Positions 15,932-25,295 of a DNA stretch of 33,264 nucleotides are shown here, piece after piece (positions within the stretch are counted from its first letter, which is position 1; every line of letters begins with the position of its first letter). The notes under the pieces were generated by a model. It was not told the origin of the DNA and did not search any database. It saw only the letters and a program-made list of their open reading frames with translations. A program made the translations under genes and the position numbers. The stretch lies in NCBI GenBank assembly GCA_900320455.1, contig ONSK01000220.1:1-33264 (forward strand), in the 5' to 3' direction. The DNA comes from an uncultured Erysipelotrichaceae bacterium. GTDB taxonomy: Bacteria > Bacillota_I > Bacilli_A > Erysipelotrichales > Erysipelotrichaceae.

Positions 15932-17369
15932 GTGTCTCCCTCAGTTCAAACCAGAAAACAGAGCCTTCCCCGACTTTGCTTTCAACGCCGCACACGGCAT
16001 GATGCATATCGGCGATTGCCTTGACGATGCTTAAGCCAAGACCGGTGGATGTCATCGTTCTTGAGAATGAGCGGCTGCTCTTCTGATATCTGTCCCAGAT
16101 ATAAGGCAGATCCTCTTCCGGTATGCCTTCGCCTTCATCCGCAACTTCCAGACGCACGGTTTCCTCATCATCCTTCAGCCATGCCCTTACATAGACATTC
16201 TTGCCGGCTGGCGTGTGCTTGATGGCATTGGACAGATAGTTCGCAACGACCTGGGTGATCTTCAGCTCATCGGCGAAGATCGTCAGATGATCCGGCATTT
16301 CCGTATGGAGAATGATGCCGGCATCCTCGGCAAGCTTTGCGTCCATATCCACGACGTCACTGATGATCTCGCAGAGATCAATATTCTCGGCATTCAGGGT
16401 TTCATTGCCTGACTGCATCTTTGAAAGCTCGCTCATGTCATTGACGAGCATGTTCATATACTGCGTCTCACGGATGATGACGTCGAGATGCTTTTCGCGC
16501 TTTTCCGGAATATCGCCGGAGATATCACGGATCATTTCCGCATAGGCGCGGATATCCGTCAGAGGTGTTCTGATATCATGCGAAACATTCGCAATCAGAT
16601 CACGGCGCATCTCTTCCACCTTGGCGAGCTTCTCATTCGCCCTGTTCAGTGTTCCGGCAAGCATCTGCGTCTCCGTAAAGGTGCCGCCGTCAAACTCTCC
16701 GCTGTAATCAGCCGAAGCGAGCTTCTGCGCTTCTCTCCGCATCCTGACGATCGGATCTGTCAGGGTTCTGGCAAGGCCAAGACCGACGATCGAGGCAACG
16801 ATGATCGCCACGATCATATAGATTCCATACTGCCTGGTAAAAAACTGCACGACGGAATCCACCGGTTCCAGAGGTGAATTGACAAGCATGTAATAATTGC
16901 CGAGATTCTCCCGGATCTGTCTGCCGTAGATGATCATCTCCTGGCCGGTTGTGTTATTCGTCATATTGATGCTGTATTCCGGAGATTCCCGGTTCAGCGT
17001 ATTCGCGAGATTTTCCGGATCCAGCAGATGATTTACTTCAGAGGACAGCGGTGAGCGGAACACGCAGCCGGCACCGATGCTGTCAGCTTCATAGACGACC
17101 TTTCCGCTGCTGTTGAGAATCAGCACGCAGGCATTGTTGTTTACGGTCTGTCTCAGGGCAGACGAAATCCCTTCCCGGGTCGGACGTCCGACGAGAAGTT
17201 CATCCTGTATGATATCCGCCACTGTCTGCACAGCCCTGATCTTTGAATTGCGGTAGTAGGGACCGATGAGTCCTGTCTGCAGGACACCGATAAACATCGT
17301 GATGCCCACCGCAAGAAACATGAAGACCAGCCAGAGACGGAAACGAATGCCGTGAATATCAAGCTTCAA
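15921..17369 (-). CDS. Membrane sensor histidine kinase
   Basis: This 482-residue kinase has a transmembrane helix at about 11-33, an extracellular sensor of about 145 residues, a second helix at about 182-200 and a HAMP linker to about 255. The phospho-acceptor is H264 in NVSHDIRTPLTD. The ATP-binding domain shows the N-box NYLSNAIKHTP (N381), DEGEGIP (411-417) and TGLGLS (442-447). The start is a TTG at 17367-17369 overlapping the end of the response regulator by 11 bases, with GAGGAATGGGG upstream; there is no later start codon before the first helix. The pair forms a two-component system downstream of dnaE. The signal sensed cannot be inferred. Confidence 0.93.
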   Translation of the reverse strand: MKLDIHGIRFRLWLVFMFLAVGITMFIGVLQTGLIGPYYRNSKIRAVQTVADIIQDELLVGRPTREGISSALRQTVNNNACVLILNSSGKVVYEADSIGAGCVFRSPLSSEVNHLLDPENLANTLNRESPEYSINMTNNTTGQEMIIYGRQIRENLGNYYMLVNSPLEPVDSVVQFFTRQYGIYMIVAIIVASIVGLGLARTLTDPIVRMRREAQKLASADYSGEFDGGTFTETQMLAGTLNRANEKLAKVEEMRRDLIANVSHDIRTPLTDIRAYAEMIRDISGDIPEKREKHLDVIIRETQYMNMLVNDMSELSKMQSGNETLNAENIDLCEIISDVVDMDAKLAEDAGIILHTEMPDHLTIFADELKITQVVANYLSNAIKHTPAGKNVYVRAWLKDDEETVRLEVADEGEGIPEEDLPYIWDRYQKSSRSFSRTMTSTGLGLSIVKAIADMHHAVCGVESKVGEGSVFWFELRETHEA

Positions 17370-18021
17370 ACTTATACCCCATTCCTCTTACGGTAACGAT
17401 TCTGTCGCGGTATTTTCCAAGGTTGTGACGCAGCATCTTGACATGGGTGTCAACGGTTCTGTCATCACCCGCAAAATCATAGTTCCAGACTTCCTCCAGA
17501 AGCTTCTGACGTGACATCGCAACATTGGGATTGGAGGCAAGATACAGAAGAAGATCGATCTCCTTCGGTGTCAGCGCCGCTCTTTCCCCGTCAACCGTGA
17601 CAGTTCTTGCGAGTTCGTCAATGACAAGTCCGTCAAAGCGGAGGACTTTCTTTTCCTTCTGTCTTCCCCGCTCCATCACAACGCGGATTCTTGCCATCAG
17701 TTCCTTCGGTGAAAACGGCTTGACGACATAGTCATCCACGCCGAGTTCAAACCCGAACAGTTTGTCATATTCATCCTGGCGGGCACTCAGCATGATGACC
17801 GGCACAGCAGCGATGCGCTTGATTTCCCGGCATGTTGAAAAACCGTCCATCCGGGGCATCATGACATCGAGAATCACACAGTCATAGGACTGGTTTCTGA
17901 CATACTCAAGCGCCTCGAGGCCGTCAGCCGCCTCATCTGTATCATATCCGCTGATTTCGCAGTATTCCTTGACGACTTCGCGGATGTTCTTTTCATCATC
18001 TACAATCAGTATTCTCGCCAT
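17359..18021 (-). CDS. OmpR-family response regulator (cognate of the adjacent kinase)
   Basis: This 220-residue regulator has D8-D9, phospho-acceptor D52 in LDVMMP and K102 in VKPF in its receiver domain, and a winged helix with LTPKEIDLLLYL, DDRTVDTHVKMLR and RGMGYKFE. It starts 6 bases after the dnaE stop and overlaps the histidine kinase start, so the three genes are almost certainly one transcript. It resembles the regulator at 26-703, with shared KPFS.KELM.RI and WNYDFAGDDRT-type segments. No target sites are evident nearby. Confidence 0.95.
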   Translation of the reverse strand: MARILIVDDEKNIREVVKEYCEISGYDTDEAADGLEALEYVRNQSYDCVILDVMMPRMDGFSTCREIKRIAAVPVIMLSARQDEYDKLFGFELGVDDYVVKPFSPKELMARIRVVMERGRQKEKKVLRFDGLVIDELARTVTVDGERAALTPKEIDLLLYLASNPNVAMSRQKLLEEVWNYDFAGDDRTVDTHVKMLRHNLGKYRDRIVTVRGMGYKFEA

Positions 18022-18027
18022 ATTTCC

Positions 18028-21000
18028 TCACTTCGCGGATACCACTGCGATGCGGTCGGCAAGCAGTGATCCGTCATCAGATATTTTAGCATCAAACAGG
18101 ATGTATGTCCCGCGGCGCAGCGACTGTCCGACAGCCGCATACAGACGCGGCATGACTGCCATGTCAATTTCTCCTGTCTCATCGCTCAGCTTCAAAAACA
18201 CCATCATATCGCCGCGCTTTGTCTTGTGCTGATGGGTATTGGCAATCATCGCAAAACCGCTGCATACGCCCTGCATGGTGCGGATCGCGGCAATCGGCGG
18301 CACGTGAATGTTTTTGCTCTGGCGGATCACAACGATCGGCTGTTCGCCGATGTTGAATCCCAGTGCTTCACGTTCCATCTGGCTGATTTCAAAACGCTCA
18401 TCCTTCATCCTGATAAACGCCGGTTTTGAGACAAGCGATGTGTCAATCGTCATGACGCCGTTCTTTTTCACCTGGACAAGCTGGGCATAGCTCATCGCTT
18501 CATCCATGCTCTCAAGCATTGTTTTTCTTCCCATTCCGAATGTATCAACGGCGCCTGCCTTGATCATCGAGATGATGTCGTTCTGGGAAATCTTGATCAG
18601 AGTCATGCGGGCGGTGAAGTCATAGAAATCATCATAGACGCCGTTCTGTTCACGCTCTTTTCTGATCGTTGAGGCAGCAGAAGCGCCGATTCCCTTGACA
18701 ATGCTGAGCGGCGGCAGGATGCCGTCTCCCGTAACGACATAGCGTTCATCGCTGCGGCAGACATCCGGATACAGAATGCGGATTCCTCTTCTGCGGCATT
18801 CCGCCATGTACTGGGCTGTTCTGTTCTCATCGCCGATGACACTGTTCAGAAGACAGGTATAGAAGCGCAGCGGATAATTCGCCTTCAGATATGCCATCTG
18901 ATACGAGATGATACCGTAGGCAACCGCATGCGACTTGTTGAAACCATAGCCGGAGAATCTTGATACAAGGGCAAAGAGATCTTCCGCTTTCTGATGATCC
19001 ATGCCGCCCTTTTCACAGCCGCGGATAAATTCATCATTCATGGAAGAGAGCTCTTTTTCATTCTTCTTGGACATCGCCTTGCGCAGAGTATCCGCTCTGC
19101 TCAGCGTGAAGCCGGCGCAGATTTCAGAGGCAAGCATCGCCTGTTCCTGATAAATCATCACGCCATATGTTTCCTTCAGGATCCCCTTCAGTCTTTCATC
19201 CGGGTATCTCACGGAAGAAGGATCGTTCTTGCCGGCAAGATAGGAAGGAATCGAATCAGCGGATGCCGGTCTGTACAGAGCCAGCGCAGCGACGATATCC
19301 TCAAAGCGTTCCGGTTTCATCTTTCTGAGAAGATTCTGCATGCCGGCGGATTCAAACTGGAAGATACCGGTCGTATCAGCGCTTCTGAAGACTTCATACG
19401 CCGCTCTGTTATCCATCGGAATCTGCATGATGCTGAAGGAAGGATCCTGTTTCCGGATGTCAGTGACGATCTCGTCGATGATCGTCAGATTGCGCAGTCC
19501 CAGGAAGTCCATCTTGATCAGACCTCTCTCCTCCAGATAGCCGGCGGTATACTGGCTGTTCAGCATCCCATCTCCCTGGCGCATCGTCGGAACGATTTCG
19601 TTCAGCGGTTTGCGGGAAAGCAGCACGCCGGCTGCGTGCGTACTGGCGTGACGCGGCAGACCTTCCAGCTTTTCGGCAAGCGCGAACAGTCTGACAAAAC
19701 GGCTGTCGGAAGCGACCGCCTGTTTCAGACGGGGATTTTTTTCAAGCGCTGTCTTCAGCGTGATCTGCGGCAGATTCGGAATCAGCCTTGTCAGCATATC
19801 CGTATCCCGTCCGGAAAGACCGGAGATCTTTGCCATGTCGCGGATCACCTGTTTGGCGCCGAAGGTACCGAAGGTAATGATGCCTGCCACATGATCAGGA
19901 CCATATTTCTCCAGAACATAGCGGATCACGTCATCACGGCGGTTGTCGGGAATGTCGGTATCAATATCCGGCATCGTGACACGCTCCGGATTGAGGAATC
20001 GTTCAAACAGCAGTCCGTATCTGACCGGATCCACCTGGGTGATGCCAAGACACCATGAAACCAGTGACCCTGCCGCGCTTCCTCTGCCCGGACCGATATA
20101 GATATTCTCGGAACGGCTGTAGCGGATAAAGTCATAGACGATCATGAAGTAATCTTCAAAATGCATTTTGCCGATGATATCCAGCTCGTATTTCAGACGT
20201 CTGACATAATTCTCCGGCACATGCCCGTTCAGTCGTTTCTTCAAACCGGCCGCGCATAACTGCGGCAGATACTCAGAAGCCGGAATTCCCTTTCCTGTGT
20301 CATAGACAGGCAGTGACGTCTTTTCCAGATTGTAATCAGCCCGGCACTGGGAAGCGATCTCATCCGTTCTCTTCAGATCATCCTCTTCGTACAGCGCTTC
20401 CATCTCTTCTTCGGAAAGCAGGTATCTTCCGCGGATGACAGGCAGTGCGTGATCCTGCAGCGTCGTGGAAAGACGGATCGCGCTCAGTGCCCGGTAGGCT
20501 TCCGCATCATCCTTTTCCAGGTAGAAGACCTTATTCAAAGCAAGCGTCCGGATGCCAAGCGAAGAAGCGACCCGCTTCAATACGGGATTTCTTTCCCGCC
20601 ATAAAGAAGCGTCCATATAGGAAAGCGCCAGGTCAAAGACAGGCAGTTCTGCCTTCATCATCTCCAGTTTCTTTCGCACTTCATTGAAATCACTGCGCAC
20701 AAGTTCGCCATCGATCCATCCGCCTTCGCTGAACGCGATGATAAAGCAGTGCGCTGCGCATTTCCATAAATCTTCCGGCAGACAGTATTCCCGCTCACCG
20801 CAAAGCGAGCTGGAAAGACGGATCAGATCCAGATAGCCGGCATTGTCTTTCGCAAGCAGGACAAAAGGAACACGCTCATCGTGATAAAACACCTCTATTT
20901 CCAGACCGGCGATGCCTCTGAGACCGTATTTTGCGGCTGCGCGGATGAATTCCGCCATGCCGTACATGACATTTCTGTCGGTCAGGGCAAGCGCGCTGAA

Positions 21001-21093
21001 ACCGAGCTCTTTCGCTCTGCGGCAGAGCTCATCGATTCGTATTGTACTGTTCAGCAGCGTGTAGCTGCTGCGGATAAACAAATGTGCTGTCAT
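18028..21093 (-). CDS. dnaE: DNA polymerase III alpha subunit, DnaE type
   Basis: This 1021-residue C-family polymerase is shorter than the usual 1100-1160. The N-terminal PHP domain (1-200) has lost its metal ligands: the usual HLHVHS reads HLFIRS and LTDHG reads LTDRN, as in other Firmicute DnaE proteins. The palm carries GPGRGSAAGSLVSW and MPDIDTDIPDNRRD with the catalytic Asp pair, and KMDFLGLRNLTII. YGFNKSHAVAY lies in the fingers, and a C-terminal OB fold (about 920-1010) with GEIDMAVMP follows. In Firmicutes with PolC, DnaE extends primers. The ATG directly precedes the expected HLxxxS segment. An extended -10 lies so close upstream that a leaderless transcript is possible. The downstream two-component genes follow 6 bases later. 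Confidence 0.96.
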   Translation of the reverse strand: MTAHLFIRSSYTLLNSTIRIDELCRRAKELGFSALALTDRNVMYGMAEFIRAAAKYGLRGIAGLEIEVFYHDERVPFVLLAKDNAGYLDLIRLSSSLCGEREYCLPEDLWKCAAHCFIIAFSEGGWIDGELVRSDFNEVRKKLEMMKAELPVFDLALSYMDASLWRERNPVLKRVASSLGIRTLALNKVFYLEKDDAEAYRALSAIRLSTTLQDHALPVIRGRYLLSEEEMEALYEEDDLKRTDEIASQCRADYNLEKTSLPVYDTGKGIPASEYLPQLCAAGLKKRLNGHVPENYVRRLKYELDIIGKMHFEDYFMIVYDFIRYSRSENIYIGPGRGSAAGSLVSWCLGITQVDPVRYGLLFERFLNPERVTMPDIDTDIPDNRRDDVIRYVLEKYGPDHVAGIITFGTFGAKQVIRDMAKISGLSGRDTDMLTRLIPNLPQITLKTALEKNPRLKQAVASDSRFVRLFALAEKLEGLPRHASTHAAGVLLSRKPLNEIVPTMRQGDGMLNSQYTAGYLEERGLIKMDFLGLRNLTIIDEIVTDIRKQDPSFSIMQIPMDNRAAYEVFRSADTTGIFQFESAGMQNLLRKMKPERFEDIVAALALYRPASADSIPSYLAGKNDPSSVRYPDERLKGILKETYGVMIYQEQAMLASEICAGFTLSRADTLRKAMSKKNEKELSSMNDEFIRGCEKGGMDHQKAEDLFALVSRFSGYGFNKSHAVAYGIISYQMAYLKANYPLRFYTCLLNSVIGDENRTAQYMAECRRRGIRILYPDVCRSDERYVVTGDGILPPLSIVKGIGASAASTIRKEREQNGVYDDFYDFTARMTLIKISQNDIISMIKAGAVDTFGMGRKTMLESMDEAMSYAQLVQVKKNGVMTIDTSLVSKPAFIRMKDERFEISQMEREALGFNIGEQPIVVIRQSKNIHVPPIAAIRTMQGVCSGFAMIANTHQHKTKRGDMMVFLKLSDETGEIDMAVMPRLYAAVGQSLRRGTYILFDAKISDDGSLLADRIAVVSAK

Positions 21094-21099
21094 ACCTGT

Positions 21100-21108
21100 A
21101 TTGTATCA
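21100..21108 (-). promoter_or_regulatory. dnaE extended -10 promoter, possibly leaderless
   Basis: On the minus strand TGA plus TACAAT (21100-21105) ends 6 bases before the dnaE ATG (21091-21093). A normal -10 to start distance would place the first transcribed base at or next to the A of the ATG. Only ACAGGT lies between. Confidence 0.45.
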
Positions 21109-21187
21109 AAATGAAGCCGCATCAGGGACACTTTCCAATACTGAGGATGAATATTAGAAATATGTTAATAAACTAAACATGCATTTA

Positions 21188-21196
21188 TGATAAAAT
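21188..21196 (+). promoter_or_regulatory. PBP1A gene promoter
   Basis: TGA followed by TAAAAT forms an extended -10 in an AT-rich stretch; no good -35 is seen. The predicted start near 21203 gives a leader of about 35 bases with CAGGAGGA before the ATG. Confidence 0.45.
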
Positions 21197-21237
21197 ATTC
21201 GGGATACACGTAGTGTGTATGTTTTCAGGAGGACTGT

Positions 21238-24213
21238 ATGGAAAATGAAAAAGAACATACCGGCCGATCAATGAGCAGTCAGGGGAGAAAAGGAACTCCT
21301 TCTTCCCGTTTCTATAATAACCGCGGTGATGAACCGTTCCATCTGGAAGGCGACAGAAAAAAGCTGCGCAGAAAAGCATTGGGCCAGCGGCGCTTCAGGC
21401 GTCTGATGACAGGCTTCATGGTATTGATGCTTGCGGCCTATGCGGCTGCCGGATTCATCGGCATCAAGCTTGCGGACAAACTGCTTACCGGCAAACCGGA
21501 ACTGGACGTTGCGGACTTCGTCAGTGAGGAATCAACAAAGATCTATGACGGCGACGGAAAGCTGATCACGGAAATCGGACATCTCTACCGAGAGAACATC
21601 AAATATGATGACTGTCCGGAATCCCTGATCGATGCGTTCCTGGCTATCGAGGACTCCCGTTATTTCTCACATAACGGATTCGATATCCCCCGTTTCATGA
21701 AAGCGGCTGTCGAGCACGTCATCAGCCATGGTTCCCAGGGCGGCTCCACCTTCACGATGCAGCTGGTCAAGAACACCTACTTCTCCATCGATGATGAGGA
21801 AGGCGGCAAGGAACGTGAAGCAACCTATGAATACAAAGCCCAGCAGATCGTACTGGCGATGGAGCTTGAGCTCTATCTGAATAAACAGGAAATCTTTGAA
21901 CTCTATGTCAACAAGCTGAACTTCGGCGGTCATATCCGCGGTGTTCAGAAAGCAGCGGAATACTATTTCGGCAAGGATGTCACCGATCTGACCCTCAGCG
22001 AATCCGCCCTTCTCGCCGGCATCATCAACCAGCCGAACGGATTCAATCCGTACAACTATCTGGAAAGCGCCACGGCAAGACGAAACAACGTGCTCTGGCT
22101 GATGCGCCAGCACGGCTATATCACCGATACGGAATACAAGCTGGCCCGCGATATCAACATCGAGGATCAGCTGGTCGGCGAAGACAACATGAACGTTGAA
22201 TCCACAATCTACGGTGCTTATATCGATGCCGTGATCGAGGAAGTCAAGGAAAAGACAGGCTACGATCCGTCCCTCAAGGGCATGAAGATCTACACCGCGC
22301 TTGATCCTGACATCCAGACACAGATTGAAAAGATCGAAGACGGCGGCGTCGGAATCAGCTACACGGATGATCTGATGCAGGTTGCCATCATCACGATGAA
22401 CAACCAGAACGGCGAAATCGTCGGTGTCGGCGGCGGCCGCAATTACAAAGGCGGCACCCGTTCCTTCAACCGCGCGACGCAGATGTTCAAGCAGCCAGGT
22501 TCTTCCGTCAAGCCGATTCTCGACTATGCTCTCGCATTTGAATATCTCGGCTATTCCCTCGATGAGATCATTGAGGACAAGCCGATCACATTCCCCGGTG
22601 AAAGCCGCGTTCTGAAGAATGCCGGCGGCAAATATACCGGTGACGTCACGATTAAAGAAGCACTGGCAAGATCGCTGAACATCCCTGCCATCATCACACT
22701 GGAACGCGTTGTCGGAAAGATCGGCAACGAGGCAGTCGTTGATTATCTGCAGAGCATCGGCATCTCCAGAGCCTCCTACAAGAATTTCCATCTGTCCTTC
22801 GCCATCGGCGGAAACGAATGCGAACTGACCGTCAAGCAGCTTGCCGGCGCGCATGCGATGCTGATCAACCTCGGCGTCTACAACGAACCGCATACGATCC
22901 GCAAGATCGAGTTCTCCAACGGCGACCTGTATTATCCGGAAGGACAGAATGTCCGTGCTCTCTCAAGCGGCAGCGCGTATCTGGTTGACTGCCTGACGAG
23001 GAACAACGTCGATATGCAGATCTGGAACTACATGCATATCCTGAAGAGAAAGTATCCTGTATACGCAAAGACAGGTACAACTGACTGGGGTACATCCGGC
23101 AGGCAGTACGGCATTCCGGAAGGTGCTTCCAAGGACAAGTGGATGGTCTCCTCCACTTCCCAGTACACCAACGCTGTATGGCTCGGCTATGACCAGGCGG
23201 TCAAGGGCAGAGACACATACTTCCAGAGATGGAAGGCAAACCTGAACATTCACGGAAAGATCAACAACAAGCTTCTTGATATTGAGGAACAGGTATCACC
23301 GAATACCCTCTCCGGTGTCAAGGAACCTGCGGATATCCAGGATGTCAGATACGTCTACGGCACATGGCCGCACGTCAAGCCGGAATCATGGATGGCAGGC
23401 GCGCGCATGATCACCTCCAAGGAATCCACTGCCGGTATCACAAACTACCCTCTGATCTCATCTGATGAGTATAAAGAGATTGCCCAGCCTACAACAGGCG
23501 GCGGCAAGCCTGTTCTCAGCGGTGTCACAGCATCCGTCACAAACGGTGTCCTGTCCATCCACTGGTCAAACATCAGCGGCTGCGCAGGCGGCGTAAAGGA
23601 TATCTCACTGCATGATAACTGGAATGATATTCCGATGAGCGGAAGATGTCTGGTTGACCTTTCATGGCTGACAGGCAAACGCAGCGGAAGCTCAACAGGA
23701 ACAGGATTCGGCGCTAAAATCTACGCCAATGACGTCCTTGTCGCAACGATCACAAGCGGATCCAACACATACTCCGGAACACCGGCTGTGATGGAAGGTA
23801 CTATCAAGGTATGCGGCTACGCAGTCAACTCACTCGGCAAGAGCAACGAGATCTGCACAACGGCCGGAGTCATCGTACCGACACCGGAGCCCACGCCGAC
23901 GCCAACTCCGACACCGACACCTACGCCGACTCCTACGGCAACGCCGAAGCCGACACCGACTCCTACCCCGAAGCCCACGCCGACGCCGACTCCCAAGCCA
24001 ACACCTACACCGACGCCTACTCCGACTCCTACACCGACTCCGACACCTACACCGACACCTACACCGACACCGACACCTACACCTACACCGACTCCGACAC
24101 CTACGCCGAAGCCGACGCCCACACCAACACCAACACCGACTCCGACACCGGAGCCGACACATACTCCTGAACCCGAACCGGAACCGACGCCGGATTCAGA
24201 AGTCAATCCGTAA
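21238..24213 (+). CDS. Class A penicillin-binding protein (PBP1A type) with Pro-Thr tail
   Basis: This 991-residue bifunctional enzyme polymerises and crosslinks peptidoglycan. It has a basic cytoplasmic N-terminus, a membrane helix (about 57-78), a GT51 glycosyltransferase domain with catalytic E138 in [10 protein letters not shown] and [12 protein letters not shown] (168-179), and a transpeptidase domain with SSVK (S422), SLN (479-481) and KTGTT (611-615). A further strand-rich region (about 740-870) looks like a fibronectin-type or similar beta module. Residues from about 881 are an almost pure Pro-Thr repeat ending in acidic residues. The ATG has a strong AGGAGG site. A terminator follows. 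Such tails probably span the cell wall as an extended linker. Confidence 0.95.
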   Translation: MENEKEHTGRSMSSQGRKGTPSSRFYNNRGDEPFHLEGDRKKLRRKALGQRRFRRLMTGFMVLMLAAYAAAGFIGIKLADKLLTGKPELDVADFVSEESTKIYDGDGKLITEIGHLYRENIKYDDCPESLIDAFLAIEDSRYFSHNGFDIPRFMKAAVEHVISHGSQGGSTFTMQLVKNTYFSIDDEEGGKEREATYEYKAQQIVLAMELELYLNKQEIFELYVNKLNFGGHIRGVQKAAEYYFGKDVTDLTLSESALLAGIINQPNGFNPYNYLESATARRNNVLWLMRQHGYITDTEYKLARDINIEDQLVGEDNMNVESTIYGAYIDAVIEEVKEKTGYDPSLKGMKIYTALDPDIQTQIEKIEDGGVGISYTDDLMQVAIITMNNQNGEIVGVGGGRNYKGGTRSFNRATQMFKQPGSSVKPILDYALAFEYLGYSLDEIIEDKPITFPGESRVLKNAGGKYTGDVTIKEALARSLNIPAIITLERVVGKIGNEAVVDYLQSIGISRASYKNFHLSFAIGGNECELTVKQLAGAHAMLINLGVYNEPHTIRKIEFSNGDLYYPEGQNVRALSSGSAYLVDCLTRNNVDMQIWNYMHILKRKYPVYAKTGTTDWGTSGRQYGIPEGASKDKWMVSSTSQYTNAVWLGYDQAVKGRDTYFQRWKANLNIHGKINNKLLDIEEQVSPNTLSGVKEPADIQDVRYVYGTWPHVKPESWMAGARMITSKESTAGITNYPLISSDEYKEIAQPTTGGGKPVLSGVTASVTNGVLSIHWSNISGCAGGVKDISLHDNWNDIPMSGRCLVDLSWLTGKRSGSSTGTGFGAKIYANDVLVATITSGSNTYSGTPAVMEGTIKVCGYAVNSLGKSNEICTTAGVIVPTPEPTPTPTPTPTPTPTPTATPKPTPTPTPKPTPTPTPKPTPTPTPTPTPTPTPTPTPTPTPTPTPTPTPTPTPTPKPTPTPTPTPTPTPEPTHTPEPEPEPTPDSEVNP
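23878..24183 (+). repeat. Pro-Thr coding repeat in the PBP tail
   Basis: About 300 bases encode alternating Pro and Thr with occasional Lys, Glu or Ala (PTPTPTPK-like blocks). Codons vary (CCG, CCT, CCC, CCA; ACA, ACT, ACG), so the DNA is an imperfect 6-bp repeat. Slippage could alter its length between strains. The opposite strand reads as a Gly-Val repeat, which is a shadow. Confidence 0.9.
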
Positions 24214-24217
24214 TATG

Positions 24218-24248
24218 AAAACGGTCTGCATGCGCAGGCCGTTTTATT
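24218..24248 (+). terminator. Terminator after the PBP1A gene
   Basis: AAAACGG (24218-24224) pairs with CCGTTTT (24239-24245), with inner CTGC/GCAG pairing, followed by a T-rich run. Confidence 0.85.
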
Positions 24249-24254
24249 ATGGAA

Positions 24255-24293
24255 ACATAAAAATCCGTATCCCTCATGTATGGGGTACGGATT
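24255..24293 (-). terminator. Terminator of the cmk-der-gpsA unit
   Basis: AATCCGTA pairs with TACGGATT, extended by CCC/GGG, around an 8-base loop. On the minus strand the hairpin runs into TTTTTATG. On the plus strand TTTTAT follows, so it may work both ways. Confidence 0.8.
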
Positions 24294-24302
24294 GTTTTAT
24301 AT

Positions 24303-25295
24303 TCAGTTTTCAGCTTTCAGATCTCTGTTCATCAGATCATGGGCTGCTTCACGGGGATCTTTTCCTTCATAGAGAACAGCGTAGACCTGTTCCGTGATCG
24401 GCATTTCAATGCCTTCCTGCTTTGCGTCTTCATAGACGGCTTTGCAGGCAAAGATACCTTCAACGGTCTTGGTGTTGTTCTTCATGAATTCCGCGGCACC
24501 GCCTGCCCTGCCGATTTCAAGACCTGCCATGAAGTTTCTGGAATGTCTTGATGTGCAGGTGACGATCAGATCGCCGACGCCATCCAGTCCAAGATACGTT
24601 TCTCTTTTGCCGCCTTTGAGCACGCCATAGCGGGTGATTTCCGCAAGGCCTCTTGTCATCAGAGCAGCTTTTGCGTTATCTCCCTGGCCGATGCCTTCCA
24701 GGATGCCGCTGGCAATTGCCATGACATTCTTCAAAGCGACGCCGATTTCCGCGCCGACAACATCAGTATTGCGGTAAACACGGAAGTAGCTGTTGGAGAA
24801 CAGATTCTGCACGATGGCTGCCGCCTCTTCATCTTCGGATACCGCGTTGACTGTTGTCAGAAGTCTGAGAATCACTTCCTCGGCATGGGAAGGACCGATC
24901 AGTGAAACAACTGCCCGGCGCTTGTCTTCCGGGATGATCTCACAGATCACCTGGCTGAGGCGCTTATGTGATACCGGATGGAAGCCCTTGGCGACATTGA
25001 TCCAGATCGCCGGTTGATTGATTTCATCCGCTGCTTTCTTCAATACGGATTCCAGCGCCATAACCGGCACTGCCGCAAGAATGACGTCAGCGTCCGCAAT
25101 AACGTGAATATCTTCCGATGCTCTGACGTTTTCATTGACCGGTGCGTCGAAGAACGCGGAATTGCGGTGATTGACATTCAGATCATTGATCTGTTCCGGG
25201 CTGATGCCCCACATGATCACATCATGTCCGTTATCCGCAAGCACCTGGGCAAGCGCTGTTCCCCAGCTGCCGGTGCCGAGTACTCTCACATTCAT
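24303..25295 (-). CDS. gpsA: Glycerol-3-phosphate dehydrogenase [NAD(P)+]
   Basis: This 330-residue enzyme reduces dihydroxyacetone phosphate to sn-glycerol 3-phosphate for phospholipid synthesis. The Rossmann motif [11 protein letters not shown] is at the N-terminus. NVAKGF near 103, IGPSHAEEV near 132, [13 protein letters not shown] with the catalytic lysine near 187, and [18 protein letters not shown] near 243 are all characteristic. Its ATG overlaps the der stop (ATGA), with AAGAAGG upstream. A terminator follows about 10 bases after the stop. The der-gpsA order is common in Firmicutes. Confidence 0.97.
   Translation of the reverse strand: MNVRVLGTGSWGTALAQVLADNGHDVIMWGISPEQINDLNVNHRNSAFFDAPVNENVRASEDIHVIADADVILAAVPVMALESVLKKAADEINQPAIWINVAKGFHPVSHKRLSQVICEIIPEDKRRAVVSLIGPSHAEEVILRLLTTVNAVSEDEEAAAIVQNLFSNSYFRVYRNTDVVGAEIGVALKNVMAIASGILEGIGQGDNAKAALMTRGLAEITRYGVLKGGKRETYLGLDGVGDLIVTCTSRHSRNFMAGLEIGRAGGAAEFMKNNTKTVEGIFACKAVYEDAKQEGIEMPITEQVYAVLYEGKDPREAAHDLMNRDLKAEN

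Noticed and set aside
18994-20058. 354-codon frame on the plus strand
   Set aside because: It is antisense to dnaE with no upstream signals.
18028-21093. Loss of PHP metal ligands in DnaE as a novelty
   Set aside because: Degenerate PHP domains are already known in Firmicute DnaE proteins.
21667-22893. 408-codon frame on the minus strand
   Set aside because: It lies antisense inside the PBP1A gene and its translation is not family-like.
23878-24183. CRISPR or satellite array
   Set aside because: The periodicity is a short coding repeat in frame with the PBP, with no spacers or conserved repeat units.
23817-24206. Gly-Val repeat protein on the minus strand
   Set aside because: It is the exact antisense of the Pro-Thr tail of the PBP, with no ribosome binding site or promoter.
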